A stretch of 64,000 nt of DNA from positions 2,294,001-2,358,000 of the forward strand of contig NZ_CP049253.1 in NCBI RefSeq assembly GCF_011046975.1, read 5' to 3'. Position numbers and translations under genes: made by a program. Source of the stretch: Microbacterium amylolyticum (GTDB lineage: Bacteria > Actinomycetota > Actinomycetes > Actinomycetales > Microbacteriaceae). Positions 1 through 12,116 of the stretch are shown one piece after another. Position 1 is the first letter of the stretch. Every line of letters begins with the position of its first letter. The notes under the pieces are model-generated. The model was not told where the DNA came from, did not search any database, and saw only the letters and a program-made list of their open reading frames with translations.

Positions 1-124
1 TGTCACGCTCGGCCTCTCCATCGTCTTCATTCTGTACAAGATTTTCGTCGCCGCCCTTCAGGCGTACGTTTTCACGATCCTCACCGCGGTCTATATCCAG
101 CTCGCGGTCGCGGAAGAGCACTGA
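1..124 (+). CDS. atpB: ATP synthase Fo subunit a, C-terminal end (partial)
   Basis: The frame that is open from base 2 encodes about 40 residues ending in QLAVAEEH and stops with TGA at 122-124. The segment is strongly hydrophobic (ILYKIFVAALQAYVFTILTAVY), which fits the last transmembrane helix of subunit a, the proton half-channel subunit of the membrane Fo sector. The family usually has a conserved Gln-rich helix end of this kind. Position directly ahead of atpE confirms the call. The 5' part lies outside the window. Confidence 0.9.
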   Translation, partial: VTLGLSIVFILYKIFVAALQAYVFTILTAVYIQLAVAEEH

Positions 125-135
125 CGAACAGCTGA

Positions 136-402
<267 letters not shown>

Positions 403-436
403 TCGACTGCCCGTTCCTACCGAGTAAGGAGACAGG

Positions 437-985
437 ATGCTGAACGCTCTTGTCACTGTCGCGGCCGAAGAGGATTACAACCCCCTCCTGCCCGCGGACT
501 ACGACATCATCTGGTCTGCGATTTCTCTCGCGATCATCATCGTCGTCGTGGTCTTCGTGGCGCTGCCGCGCCTGAACAAGGTGCTCGACAAGCGTTCGGC
601 CGCCATCGAGGGCAACATCGAGAAGGCCGACGAGGCTCAGCGCGAAGCCGAAGCGATGCTCGCCGAGTACACGCAGCAGCTTGCTGATGCCCGCAAGGAA
701 GCCGGAGAGATCCGCGAGCATGCTCGTGCCGAAGGCAAGCAGATCGTCGTCGAGGCCAAGGCAACCGCCGCGGCTGAGGCGGAGCGTATCGCTGCCTCCG
801 CGCACCTGCAGATCGAGGCCGAGCGCCAGCAGGCGATGGTCTCGCTGCGCAGCGACGTCGGATCCCTCGCTCTCGACCTGGCTGGCAACGTCATTGGCGA
901 GAAGATGACGGACGACGCTCACGCACAGAGCGTGGTCGACCGCTTCCTCGCTGATCTCGAAGCATCCGAGAAGGCGGCGAAGTAA
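437..985 (+). CDS. atpF: ATP synthase Fo subunit b
   Basis: The protein has 182 residues: a short N-terminus, one membrane helix (AISLAIIIVVVVFVALPRL, about residues 28-47), then a long charged, Ala/Glu-rich helix typical of the peripheral stator stalk. It ties the F1 head to subunit a. A Shine-Dalgarno (taaggaga) sits just upstream of ATG. The TAA stop overlaps the atpH start by one base (taatg), which implies translational coupling. Confidence 0.95.
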   Translation: MLNALVTVAAEEDYNPLLPADYDIIWSAISLAIIIVVVVFVALPRLNKVLDKRSAAIEGNIEKADEAQREAEAMLAEYTQQLADARKEAGEIREHARAEGKQIVVEAKATAAAEAERIAASAHLQIEAERQQAMVSLRSDVGSLALDLAGNVIGEKMTDDAHAQSVVDRFLADLEASEKAAK

Positions 986-1767
986 TGGGAAGCGCGACCA
1001 CTCAGGCACGTGAGGTGGGCGCCGCGGCACTCGCCTCTGCCACGGTCGACCTCGACACGGCTCGCGAACTGTTCGCGGCTGCGCGTGCCACAGGCGACTC
1101 GCAGGCGCTGAGCGGCGCGCTCGCCGACAAGGCTGCCGACCCCGCTGCGCGAGCAGCGCTCGTCGCCACCGTGTTTGCATCGCTTTCGCCGGTAACGCGT
1201 GAGCTGCTGACAACGATCGCTGCGCAGCGCTGGTCTTCGGCTGCCGACCTCACGGACGGCATCGAAGAACTGGCAATTCGCGCAACGGCGAAAGCTGAGG
1301 TTGCCGACGTCGAGGGCGAGCTCTTCCAGGTCACGCGAGTGATCTCGCAGAACCCCGACCTCGAACTCACGCTGGGATCGCACCTGGGTGATCAGTCGAA
1401 GAAGGCGGAGCTGCTTCGCCAGATTCTCGGTACGCACGTCGGTGCCGGCGCCTTGCTTATCGCCACCTCGATCGTTGAGCAGGCAGGCAAGCGTCGCGTG
1501 CGGCGCGCCTTCCAGCGCGCGATCGCTCTCGTCGCTGCTCAGCGCGCTCAGCAGGTCGCAACCGTCTACACCGCGACACGGCTGACGCCGGCGCAGCGCG
1601 ACCGCCTCGCGGCGTCGCTCGCGCGAACGTATGGCTCCGCAGTATCGATCAACGAGGTCGTTGACCCCGCTGTCGTCGGCGGAATCCGCGTTCAGATCGC
1701 GGACGACGTGATCGACGGCAGTATCTCGACCCGCCTCGGAGAACTCCGCTCGAGGCTCGCAGGCTGA
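985..1767 (+). CDS. atpH: ATP synthase F1 subunit delta
   Basis: This 260-residue protein is longer than the 177-residue E. coli delta, as usual for actinobacteria. The C-terminal region ([27 protein letters not shown]) carries the conserved delta signature in which [15 protein letters not shown] is recognisable. Delta caps the alpha-beta hexamer and binds subunit b. It starts in the last base of the atpF stop codon and is followed 55 bp later by atpA. Confidence 0.95.
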   Translation: MGSATTQAREVGAAALASATVDLDTARELFAAARATGDSQALSGALADKAADPAARAALVATVFASLSPVTRELLTTIAAQRWSSAADLTDGIEELAIRATAKAEVADVEGELFQVTRVISQNPDLELTLGSHLGDQSKKAELLRQILGTHVGAGALLIATSIVEQAGKRRVRRAFQRAIALVAAQRAQQVATVYTATRLTPAQRDRLAASLARTYGSAVSINEVVDPAVVGGIRVQIADDVIDGSISTRLGELRSRLAG

Positions 1768-1822
1768 ACGTCTCCCGCAGGGGAGACATCCGGGCCCTCG
1801 GCCCGTACAACGAAGGAAGACA

Positions 1823-3466
1823 ATGGCAGACATCACCATCAGCCCCGACGTCATCCGTGACGCGCTGAAGGACTTCGTCTCCGCCTACGAGCCCACCGGT
1901 TCTGGCGCGAACGAGGTCGGCACCGTCTCGGACGCCGCCGACGGCATCGCCCACGTCGAGGGTCTCCCCGGCGTGATGGCGAACGAGCTCATCCGCTTTG
2001 CGGACGGCACGCTCGGCCTCGCGCAGAACCTCGACGAGCACTCGATCGGTGCCCTCGTCCTGGGCGAGTTCACAGGCATCGAAGAGGGCCAGCAGGTCAC
2101 CCGCACCGGCAAGGTTCTCTCGGTCCCAGTCGGCGAGGGCTACCTCGGCCGCGTCATCGACCCGCTCGGCACGCCCATTGACGGTCTCGGCGAGATCGCC
2201 GGCATCGAAGGCGACCGTGAGCTCGAGCTCCAGGCCGCTGGTGTCATGGACCGCAAGAGCGTCCACGAGCCCATGCAGACCGGCATCAAGGCCATCGACG
2301 CGATGATCCCGATCGGCCGCGGTCAGCGTCAGCTGATCATCGGTGACCGCCAGACGGGTAAGACGGCGATCGCGATCGACACGATCATCAACCAGAAGGC
2401 CAACTGGGAGTCGGGCGACACGTCGAAGCAGGTTCGCTGCATCTACGTCGCCATCGGCCAGAAGGGCTCGACGATCGCCTCCGTCAAGGGCGCGCTCGAA
2501 GACGCCGGAGCCATGGAGTACACGACGATCGTCGCCGCTCCGGCCTCGGACCCCGCTGGTTTCAAGTACCTCGCTCCGTTCACCGGTTCGGCCATCGGCC
2601 AGCACTGGATGTACCAGGGCAAGCACGTCCTCATCGTCTTCGATGACCTGTCGAAGCAGGCTGAGGCCTACCGTGCCGTTTCGCTTCTGCTGCGTCGTCC
2701 GCCGGGCCGCGAGGCATACCCCGGTGACGTCTTCTACCTGCACTCGCGTCTGCTCGAGCGTTGCGCGAAGCTGTCCGACGAGCTCGGCGCCGGTTCGATG
2801 ACGGGTCTTCCCATCATCGAGACCAAGGCCAACGACGTCTCGGCGTACATCCCCACCAACGTGATCTCGATCACCGACGGCCAGATCTTCCTGCAGTCCG
2901 ACCTCTTCAACGCCAACCAGCGTCCCGCGGTCGACGTGGGTATCTCGGTTTCGCGTGTCGGTGGCGACGCGCAGCTGAAGAACATCAAGAAGGTCTCCGG
3001 AACGCTCAAGCTCGAGCTCGCGCAGTACCGCTCGCTCGAGGCCTTCGCCATGTTCGCCTCCGACCTCGACGCCGCATCGCGTCGTCAGCTCGCTCGCGGT
3101 GCGCGCCTGATGGAGCTGCTCAAGCAGCCCCAGTTCTCGCCGTACCCCGTTGAAGAGCAGGTCGTTTCGATCTGGGCCGGCACCAAGGGCAAGCTCGACA
3201 CGGTTCCCGTTGAGGATGTTCTCCGCTTCGAGCGCGAGCTGATCGATTACCTTCGTCGCAACACGACGGTTCTCGACAAGCTGCGCGAGACGGGCAAGCT
3301 GGAAGACGACGTTCTCGCCGAGATGGAAAAGGGGACCGACGCGTTCGCCCTCGAGTTCCAGCCCGGCGACGGTGCATCGCTGACGGGCCCCGGCTCGGAG
3401 GAGCACGAGGCAGCCGACAAGGCGGACATTGGCCAGGAGAAGATCGTCAAGGGCCGCACGGCGTAA
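1823..3466 (+). CDS. atpA: ATP synthase F1 subunit alpha
   Basis: The 547-residue product has the nucleotide-binding P-loop GDRQTGKT at residues 174-181 and the alpha-subunit region [22 protein letters not shown]. It forms the non-catalytic nucleotide sites of the F1 hexamer. The C-terminus has a Glu/Asp-rich tail after residue 500, a common actinobacterial extension. The start ATG follows a gaaggaa Shine-Dalgarno. Codon use is very uniform, with C or G in third positions, as expected for a highly expressed gene. Confidence 0.98.
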   Translation: MADITISPDVIRDALKDFVSAYEPTGSGANEVGTVSDAADGIAHVEGLPGVMANELIRFADGTLGLAQNLDEHSIGALVLGEFTGIEEGQQVTRTGKVLSVPVGEGYLGRVIDPLGTPIDGLGEIAGIEGDRELELQAAGVMDRKSVHEPMQTGIKAIDAMIPIGRGQRQLIIGDRQTGKTAIAIDTIINQKANWESGDTSKQVRCIYVAIGQKGSTIASVKGALEDAGAMEYTTIVAAPASDPAGFKYLAPFTGSAIGQHWMYQGKHVLIVFDDLSKQAEAYRAVSLLLRRPPGREAYPGDVFYLHSRLLERCAKLSDELGAGSMTGLPIIETKANDVSAYIPTNVISITDGQIFLQSDLFNANQRPAVDVGISVSRVGGDAQLKNIKKVSGTLKLELAQYRSLEAFAMFASDLDAASRRQLARGARLMELLKQPQFSPYPVEEQVVSIWAGTKGKLDTVPVEDVLRFERELIDYLRRNTTVLDKLRETGKLEDDVLAEMEKGTDAFALEFQPGDGASLTGPGSEEHEAADKADIGQEKIVKGRTA

Positions 3467-3487
3467 CGCCCGCGAGGATCACGCATC

Positions 3488-5859
<2,372 letters not shown>

Positions 5860-5861
5860 TC

Positions 5862-6125
5862 ATGGCGCTCAAGGTCAACCTGGTGTCGGCTGCGGCCGAG
5901 GTCTGGTCGGGCGAGGCCACTCTGGTCGTCGCCAAGACGCCCGAGGGCGAGATCGGCTTCATGAAGGGTCACGAGCCGATGCTCGCGATCCTCGCCGAGG
6001 GCCAGGTCCGCATCACGCAGGCCGATGGCTCGAAGGTGATCGCCGACGCTCGCGACGGCTTCATCTCGATGGAGCTGGGTGACGAGTTGAACATCGTGGC
6101 AGGTAACGCGCAGCTCACTGCGTAA
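5862..6125 (+). CDS. atpC: ATP synthase F1 subunit epsilon
   Basis: The protein is only 87 residues and corresponds to the N-terminal beta-sandwich of epsilon (KVNLVSAAAEVWSGEA, then TPEGEIGFMKGHEPMLAILAEG). It lacks the C-terminal helical hairpin that gives E. coli epsilon its inhibitory function, a shortening common in actinobacteria. It is the last gene of the atp operon, followed by a hairpin at 6141-6176. Confidence 0.95.
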   Translation: MALKVNLVSAAAEVWSGEATLVVAKTPEGEIGFMKGHEPMLAILAEGQVRITQADGSKVIADARDGFISMELGDELNIVAGNAQLTA

Positions 6126-6140
6126 CTGTTCCGCCGCTCG

Positions 6141-6176
6141 CGACGGGGCGTGGATCTTCGGATCTGCGCCCCGTCG
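6141..6176 (+). terminator. hairpin after the atp operon
   Basis: The arms cgacggggcg (6141-6150) and cgccccgtcg (6167-6176) are perfectly complementary and enclose a gatc-ttcg-gatc inner stem. The site sits 15 bp after the atpC stop and before yaaA. There is no clear T-run, as is usual for high-GC actinobacterial terminators. Confidence 0.65.
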
Positions 6177-6202
6177 TCGTGTCTACGAAAAGAAGGAATG
6201 CG

Positions 6203-6961
6203 ATGATCGTGCTGCTTCCGCCATCGGAAACGAAACGTCCTGGCGGATCGGGGGCTCCTCTGGAGCTGTCGTCCCTCGCCCTCCCGGAGCTGCGCGATGC
6301 GCGACAGGCGGCGGTCGATGCCCTCGTCGCGCTGTCGGCACACCCCGATGAGGCGGCGCGCGTTTTGAAGCTGTCTGATCGTCAGCGCGGTGAGATCGCC
6401 GTGAACGCCGGCGTCTACGACTCCGGGACCATGGCGGCGATCGACCGATTCACGGGCGTTCTCTTCGACGCGCTCGACGCCTCGTCGCTGGACACGGGCG
6501 CTCGCGAATGGCTGGGAAAGCACGCCTTCGTGCAGACCGCGCTTCTGGGCCCTGTCGCCGCGGACGACCTTATTCCTGCGTTTCGGTTGTCGGGCGGCGG
6601 ACGCCTCCCCGGCCTGCCCGCGCTGAAGCGCCACTGGGCGGAAGCGACGACGTCCGCGTGGGCGAGCGCTGAGGTGGGGTTGGTCGTTGATCTTCGCTCC
6701 GAGGTGTATCGAGCGCTGGGGCCCGTTCCGGAGAATTCCGCGCAGACATATGTTCGAGTCGTTGCGGAAACGGGGGATGGCTCGGTGCGGGCGCTGAACC
6801 ACTTCAACAAGAAGACGAAGGGCCTGCTGGTGCGCGCACTGGCGCAGGCATCCGTCGTGGCGGAGTCGGTCGACGCGCTCCGCGCCGCCGCGAGCGAGGT
6901 TGGTTTCGAGATGCGGCACGGCGACGTCCCGGGTGAGACGTTGCTTGTCGCCAGCGAGTGA
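6203..6961 (+). CDS. yaaA: peroxide stress protein YaaA
   Basis: The 252-residue product begins MIVLLPPSETKRPGG, the hallmark start of the YaaA/DUF328 family, and ends with an HFNKKTKGLLVRAL block that is also conserved. In E. coli YaaA lowers free iron during hydrogen peroxide stress; the same role here is by family only. The frame is open to a GTG at 6179, but ATG 6203 is preferred because it gives the conserved N-terminus and has an agaagga Shine-Dalgarno. Confidence 0.9.
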   Translation: MIVLLPPSETKRPGGSGAPLELSSLALPELRDARQAAVDALVALSAHPDEAARVLKLSDRQRGEIAVNAGVYDSGTMAAIDRFTGVLFDALDASSLDTGAREWLGKHAFVQTALLGPVAADDLIPAFRLSGGGRLPGLPALKRHWAEATTSAWASAEVGLVVDLRSEVYRALGPVPENSAQTYVRVVAETGDGSVRALNHFNKKTKGLLVRALAQASVVAESVDALRAAASEVGFEMRHGDVPGETLLVASE

Positions 6962-7065
6962 ATTCGCCACTCGCGAGGCGGGGAACTATGAACGGCCGCC
7001 TGGAGTCGCTACTCTGGGGCCATTGGGCGGCATCTGTCGCCGCAACATTTCCTGGGGAGGACATC

Positions 7066-7791
7066 ATGCTTTTGGAACCACTCGCGATGTATTTCGAGCC
7101 GATCGGCGGATACGGGTACGGATACGGCGCCGCCTTCGGCGCATGGATCGGCGCGTTGATTCTTACGTCGCTCCTGCCCGTCATCATCATGTACGTGCTG
7201 TGGTCGCTTTTCGCGATGAAGCTGTTCGAAAAGGCCGGCGTCCAGGGCAAGTGGCGTGCGTGGGTTCCCGTTTACAGCCAGATGGTGTTCTACAAGCTGG
7301 GTGACATCAACCCCTGGCTCATTCTCATCATCGGTATCCCAAGCGCCGTTCTGCTCGTGATCTGGATCGGATCGCTCGGCTTCATCGCCCTGAGCATCCT
7401 GACGATCATGGCGATTGTCCGGATCAGCCAGCGCGCAAAGGGCGAAGCAGCCTGGGTGGCGCTCCCGGGTGGTCTTCCGGGGCTCGGAACGATCGTGTGG
7501 CTGGGCATCATGGCGTTCACGAAGACGCCGTGGAAGGCCGACCTTGAGCCTGCCGCGTGGTCGCAGACCTTCCTTGCCGACAAGACGCAGTGGGAGGGCG
7601 TTCCCTCCTACGCCGCCGGTGCGACGCAGGCCGGTGGCTACCCGCAGCAGCCTGGCGGCTACACGCCGCCGCCCGCGCCTCCGGCTCCTCCCGCAGGTGG
7701 TCCGACGCCTCCTCCCGCAGGTGGTCCGACGCCTCCTCCCGCTGGTGGACCAGCGGTGCCCCCGGCGCCGCCCACACCTCCGCAGGTCTGA
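7066..7791 (+). CDS. DUF5684 membrane protein with Pro-rich tail
   Basis: The 241-residue protein has a Gly/Tyr-rich start, three or four hydrophobic segments (about residues 18-45, 70-105 and 135-150) and a soluble tail made almost only of Pro, Gly and Ala. The central block MKLFEKAGVQGKWRAWVPVYS is the recognisable DUF5684 signature. ATG 7066 is chosen over an upstream in-frame start at 6958 because ggggagg lies 5 nt before it. Function is unknown. A strong hairpin follows. Confidence 0.85.
   Translation: MLLEPLAMYFEPIGGYGYGYGAAFGAWIGALILTSLLPVIIMYVLWSLFAMKLFEKAGVQGKWRAWVPVYSQMVFYKLGDINPWLILIIGIPSAVLLVIWIGSLGFIALSILTIMAIVRISQRAKGEAAWVALPGGLPGLGTIVWLGIMAFTKTPWKADLEPAAWSQTFLADKTQWEGVPSYAAGATQAGGYPQQPGGYTPPPAPPAPPAGGPTPPPAGGPTPPPAGGPAVPPAPPTPPQV
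7684..7755 (+). repeat. 24-bp tandem repeat in the Pro-rich tail
   Basis: Three consecutive 24-bp units each encode (A/P)PPAGGP(T/A). The first two differ by one base and the third is more diverged. It keeps the reading frame, so copy-number change would only lengthen or shorten the tail. Confidence 0.85.
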
Positions 7792-7800
7792 TTCTGCGAC

Positions 7801-7837
7801 CCGGCCCCGCCCGAGCAATGTGCTCGGGCGGGGCCGG
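7801..7837 (+). terminator. strong GC hairpin after the DUF5684 gene
   Basis: A perfect 17-bp stem, starting ccggccccgcccgagca at 7801-7817, closes on a 3-nt loop and the complementary arm at 7821-7837. It lies 9 bp after the stop codon. It has no T-run, typical of actinobacterial terminators. Confidence 0.8.
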
Positions 7838-7909
7838 GTGCGCGAGCCCGGATAGACTGTTACCGACACGCGCCGACGACCCGGCGCGCACCGGCCCGAA
7901 AGGCGTTCC

Positions 7910-8719
7910 GTGTCCGACACCACTTCTGCCGCACCTCAGCGACCCGAGACGCTCAGCCAGGAGATCACCCTGCCGGACGCTGGTCGCCTCACCCTCCGGT
8001 GGGCGGGCGCGACGGACGCGGGCCGTAAGCGGGAAAACAACCAGGACAGCTTCCTGACCACCCCGCCGCTTTTCGTCGTTGCCGATGGCATGGGCGGCCA
8101 TGTCGGTGGCGAGATCGCGAGTCAGAGCGTTGTTGCCCGCCTGCATGAAACGGCGGAAACGGGTCGGATCTCTCCGGAAGAGATCGATCGTGCGCTCGCA
8201 CTGGCCGTACAGGACATTTCCGACCACCCCGACACAACGGATGAGGGAACGGGCACGACCCTCACGGGCGTCTACCTCGACCAGACGGTAGACACCGCAA
8301 CGGTCGTCGCTCTGAACATCGGTGACTCGCGAGTCTATTTGCAGCGCGGCGATCAGCTCATGCAGGTAACAACCGATCACTCCCTCGTTCAGGAACTGGT
8401 GCAGTCAGGCCGCCTCAGCGAAGAGGAAGCGGAAACGCACCCCTACAGCAACGTGATCACCCGGGCGGTTGGTCCGAGCGAAGCGGTGTCTCCTGACTAC
8501 GTTCGCATCGACATCTTGCCGGGCGACCGCTACGTCATCTGCTCGGATGGGCTCACAAAAGAGCTCACCGACTACGGCATCCTGCACTTCCTGCATGAGA
8601 ACTCGGATCCCGCCGATGCGGTTGTCGGCATGATGAAGGCCGCGCTCGATAACGGCGGTCGAGACAACGTCACGATCATCGTGCTCGATATCCTCGGTCA
8701 GCCCGAGACCGCGGAGTAG
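7910..8719 (+). CDS. PP2C-family serine/threonine protein phosphatase
   Basis: The 269-residue cytosolic enzyme has the metal-binding motifs of the PPM/PP2C family: GRKRENNQDSF, VVADGMGGHVGG, NIGDSRVYL, the ICSDGLT segment and GGRDNVTII. These Asp residues bind Mg/Mn and activate the water for dephosphorylation of Ser/Thr. No partner Ser/Thr kinase lies in the window. GTG at 7910 is used as start; it follows gaaagg-like purines. The next gene is an EccC/FtsK-like ATPase. Confidence 0.93.
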   Translation: MSDTTSAAPQRPETLSQEITLPDAGRLTLRWAGATDAGRKRENNQDSFLTTPPLFVVADGMGGHVGGEIASQSVVARLHETAETGRISPEEIDRALALAVQDISDHPDTTDEGTGTTLTGVYLDQTVDTATVVALNIGDSRVYLQRGDQLMQVTTDHSLVQELVQSGRLSEEEAETHPYSNVITRAVGPSEAVSPDYVRIDILPGDRYVICSDGLTKELTDYGILHFLHENSDPADAVVGMMKAALDNGGRDNVTIIVLDILGQPETAE

Positions 8720-8806
8720 GTACTCCTCAGGCGCGATCTTTTCGCGTTTTCCACCGATCCGGGCTCTTCGCGTGATGTGACAGAGCGCGCGCGGTTGTAT
8801 GGGCGC

Positions 8807-11614
8807 ATGACGACCCTGCCCGATGCGCCGCGCCGCATATCGCAGCCGATCGACCTGCCCGATCTTCCGGAGCCGCCAGGGCGGCGGCCCTTCCCGATTC
8901 TCGCGTCCCTCGTTCCGGTGGTCGGTGCGGTTGTGATGTGGCGGTTGACAGGGTCGATCTTCATGCTGTGGTTCGCGGCACTCGGACCGTTCATGGCGAT
9001 CGCGTCTCTCGCCGACGGCGCGCGCAGCGCTGCGCGGGAGCGTAAAAGAGCGCAGCGCGCATTGGGCGAAGCCTGTGACGCCGCCGAGGAAGAAATCGCG
9101 CGTCGCCATGATGACGAACGGGCTCTGCGACGGGCCGCATCGCCCGACGTCGTTCGTACGATTCGCAGCGATGGGTGGGTGTGGCGCCGGCCCGGTCAGG
9201 CCGTCGTGGGAACAGGGACCGCCCTCAGCGCCGTCCGCGTGAGCGGCGGCGAGGGAGACAGGGTCGAGGCCCTGCGGACGAGAGCGGAGGCACTGGAAAA
9301 TGCACCGGTGACGGTGCCCTGGCAGAGCGGTGTGTGCGTGCGCGGACCCGAGATCACCGCGCGAGCAGTTGCTCGTGCTCTCGCCTTACAGGTGCTGTTG
9401 CGGACGCCACCGCGGGAGGTGCGCGTGATCGGCGATCCACTCGCGGAAGGATGGGCAAAGAACCTGCCGCATGTTGCTGCCGAGAACGAAACCGTGAGCC
9501 TGGCGCTGATCCGCGCGGATGAGCCCGTTCCAGTTGGCGCGAGTGCCGTCATCGCCGTTGCGGGCCAGGGCGACCCGATTCCCCATGAGTGCGCGGCGCT
9601 GATTGAGATCGACGAGGGCCTGCGCGGACGGCTCATTGCGGACACCGGTGACGTATCTCTCGACCTCGAGGCCATCTCTGTCGGCCAAGCGCACGCGATC
9701 GCCGCGACGATGGCTGGTCGTGCGGGCGTGCGTGACGAAACCCTCCCACCGGGCCCCGTCCCTCTGGCGAACGTTCTCGAGCGCGATCAGCACGATGCCG
9801 ACCGTGCGCCCGCGGGCCTCCGCGCCGTTATCGGCCTGGGGCCTCACACGGGCGAGAACGACCCGCCTGTTGTCGACGTTGACCTCGTCGCGGACGGGCC
9901 TCACGCCGTTGTCGTCGGAACGACGGGCGCAGGAAAAAGCGAGTTGCTCACAACATGGATCACGGCACTTGCGGCGTCAGCTGGACCGGGCGAGGTGGTG
10001 TTCCTGTTGGGCGATTTCAAGGGAGGAACCGCGTTCGAACACCTGCGTATGCTGCCCCATGTCACGGGAATCATGACGGACCTTGACGGAGGAGGCGCAC
10101 TGCGAGCCGTTGAGGGGCTGCGCGCAGAAATCCGTCGCCGCGAGCTCGTTATTGCGGCTGCCGGTGCCCGCGATATCGGCGACCCGCGCGTACGAATGGC
10201 GCGACTTGTCATTGTGATCGACGAGTTCGCGGCGCTTCTGCAGGAGCACCCCGATTTGCACGCCGTGTTCACCGACGTCGCTGCGCGAGGGCGCGGACTC
10301 GGTATGCACCTTGTGCTCGGGACGCAGCGGGCATCCGGGATCCTGCGGGATGCTCTTGTCGCGAACAGCCCGCTTCGTATCGCGCTGCGCGTTGCCGAGA
10401 CGTCTGAGAGCTCCCAGCTCATCGGGGCTGACGTGGCCGCGAAGATCCCGGGAGATGCCGCGCACCGCGGAGTCGGCTATGTCAAGCGCGCGGGAGATAC
10501 CGCTGCTCATATCGCTCGTTTCGCGCTGACCCGCGCCGACGACGTGCGGCGAGCTGCCGAAGCGCACGGAGACGCCGAGACGGCGGACGGGCCGCTTCTC
10601 GCGCCACTGCCTGCGAGGTGGCAACCGAGCACCGATGCACAACACGACGTGATGGCTCTCGGTATCGCCGACGATCCCGCAACACAAAGCCAGCCGCATG
10701 TGACCCTGCGACCGGGCGTCGACAGGGGGCTGCTCGTCATCGGTGGCGCGGGAACGGGGAAAACGACAACGGCGCGGTGGATTGCTGACCAGGCCCGGCG
10801 TGGGGGCCACGATGTGGTCGAGGTTCCGCGCGACACAGAAGGGGCATGGGACGCACTCGAACGGGCGGAGTCACGCCCTCCGGCCCTGTTCATCGCGGAC
10901 GATGCGGATGCGCTTCTGGCCCGGTTTCCCACCGAACACGCTCAGGCGGCGGGCGACAGGCTCGAGGCGATTGTACGAGACGGGGGGATCACGGGAACGA
11001 CCGTAATCCTCACGGTTGCGCGTCTCACGGGCGGCGCGTCGAAGGTGGCAGATCTGTTGCCGCGGCGCGCGGTTCTTGCTCTGCCAACAGCCTCCGACCA
11101 CACGGCGTCCGGGGCTCCGCGCGACCTGTTCGATCCGAAACGTCCGCCAGGGCGCGCGGTGATCGATGGCCTCAATGTGCAACTGGCGATGGGGGAAGAG
11201 CCGTCTCCTCAGGATTCCGAATCGCTGGGGGAGGTGTGGCGTCCCACCGCGCCGATCTCCGGGTTGGTCGTTCGCGCGGCCGCGCGGAGATCACAGGCGC
11301 TGCGCACGGGGTGGGGCACAGGAGTGAGCGTTGTCGTCGTCGACGATCTGCCACCGGGAACAACGCTCGCTCAGGTTGAACAAGAACACGAGGGCCCCAT
11401 CGTTCTTGCGGGGGACGGCGACGCGTGGCAGCGCGCGTACGCGCTTCTCCAGCAGGTGAGATCGGTGGGCGACATGGTTGTCGCCGCAGATTGCGCAAAC
11501 GAGCTCAGAACGCTTGTCGGCGAGCGTGACCTGCCACCATACGCGCGGCCGCGCGCCTCACGAGCATGGTTCGTTTCCGGCGGGGCTCCGCCTCGCCGTA
11601 TTGTCCTGCCGTGA
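8807..11614 (+). CDS. FtsK/SpoIIIE-domain ATPase, EccC-like
   Basis: This 935-residue protein has two membrane helices near residues 31-67 and two P-loop domains, GTTGAGKS at about 371-378 and GGAGTGKT at about 646-653. The first domain also shows a Walker B stretch (LVIVIDEFAALL) and the FtsK-like GTQRASG. This layout resembles EccC coupling ATPases of type VII secretion, but EccC usually has three or four ATPase domains and the second domain here is weaker. No WXG100 or other esx gene is nearby. An in-frame GTG at 8777 is an alternative start. Confidence 0.75.
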   Translation: MTTLPDAPRRISQPIDLPDLPEPPGRRPFPILASLVPVVGAVVMWRLTGSIFMLWFAALGPFMAIASLADGARSAARERKRAQRALGEACDAAEEEIARRHDDERALRRAASPDVVRTIRSDGWVWRRPGQAVVGTGTALSAVRVSGGEGDRVEALRTRAEALENAPVTVPWQSGVCVRGPEITARAVARALALQVLLRTPPREVRVIGDPLAEGWAKNLPHVAAENETVSLALIRADEPVPVGASAVIAVAGQGDPIPHECAALIEIDEGLRGRLIADTGDVSLDLEAISVGQAHAIAATMAGRAGVRDETLPPGPVPLANVLERDQHDADRAPAGLRAVIGLGPHTGENDPPVVDVDLVADGPHAVVVGTTGAGKSELLTTWITALAASAGPGEVVFLLGDFKGGTAFEHLRMLPHVTGIMTDLDGGGALRAVEGLRAEIRRRELVIAAAGARDIGDPRVRMARLVIVIDEFAALLQEHPDLHAVFTDVAARGRGLGMHLVLGTQRASGILRDALVANSPLRIALRVAETSESSQLIGADVAAKIPGDAAHRGVGYVKRAGDTAAHIARFALTRADDVRRAAEAHGDAETADGPLLAPLPARWQPSTDAQHDVMALGIADDPATQSQPHVTLRPGVDRGLLVIGGAGTGKTTTARWIADQARRGGHDVVEVPRDTEGAWDALERAESRPPALFIADDADALLARFPTEHAQAAGDRLEAIVRDGGITGTTVILTVARLTGGASKVADLLPRRAVLALPTASDHTASGAPRDLFDPKRPPGRAVIDGLNVQLAMGEEPSPQDSESLGEVWRPTAPISGLVVRAAARRSQALRTGWGTGVSVVVVDDLPPGTTLAQVEQEHEGPIVLAGDGDAWQRAYALLQQVRSVGDMVVAADCANELRTLVGERDLPPYARPRASRAWFVSGGAPPRRIVLP

Positions 11615-11621
11615 TGCCGGG

Positions 11622-12083
11622 CTACGCCGTAATGGTGGGTTCCACGCGGATCTCGAAATTGACGCTGTTCGCGATAAAGCACCACTCGTGCGCATCGTGG
11701 TGGGCGGCCATCGCTTCTTCGATCATGCCCTCGTCGGCAACGCGCACCTGGGGGCGCAGAATGACGCTCCGGAACCGCCCGCCGTTGCCGCTGATTTCCA
11801 TTTCGCCCTCGGCATGATCGGTGTACTCGGTCACAACGACCGAGCGGGTCACACAGGCATGGAGATAGCTGAGGAGGTGGCATTCGCTGAGCGCGGACAT
11901 CAGGAAGTCCTCGGGGTTCCAGCGCGCGGGGTCGCCCCGGAACGGTCGGTCGGCCGAGGCCAGAATGTCGGGCTTTCCCTCCACCTGAACGGTCACATCG
12001 CGTGCGTACTCGCGATAGCCGGAGGTGCCTGAACCGTGGTTGCCCGTCCACTCGGTTGTGACGGCGTAGCGGTGGATGCTCAT
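11622..12083 (-). CDS. OsmC family protein
   Basis: The 153-residue protein matches the OsmC/Ohr fold: YAREYARDVTV-type N-terminal strand, RWNPEDFLMSALSECHLLSYL with a conserved Cys, and a C-terminal CFIANSVNFEI where the second conserved Cys is seen. Members reduce organic peroxides using this Cys pair. The start ATG 12083 lies 7 nt after a TACCGT -10 box, so the mRNA is probably leaderless. It is divergent from the asparaginase gene 33 bp away. Confidence 0.88.
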   Translation of the reverse strand: MSIHRYAVTTEWTGNHGSGTSGYREYARDVTVQVEGKPDILASADRPFRGDPARWNPEDFLMSALSECHLLSYLHACVTRSVVVTEYTDHAEGEMEISGNGGRFRSVILRPQVRVADEGMIEEAMAAHHDAHEWCFIANSVNFEIRVEPTITA

Positions 12084-12116
12084 GAACGTCACGGTACGCG
12101 GCTCTACGATGGGCCA

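Noticed and set aside
1649-3406. Long open frame on the minus strand antisense to atpA
   Set aside because: It lies fully opposite atpA and reflects high third-position GC; the translation is Arg/Asp/Val-rich with no domain. The same holds for the antisense frames over atpD, infB, proS and jetC.
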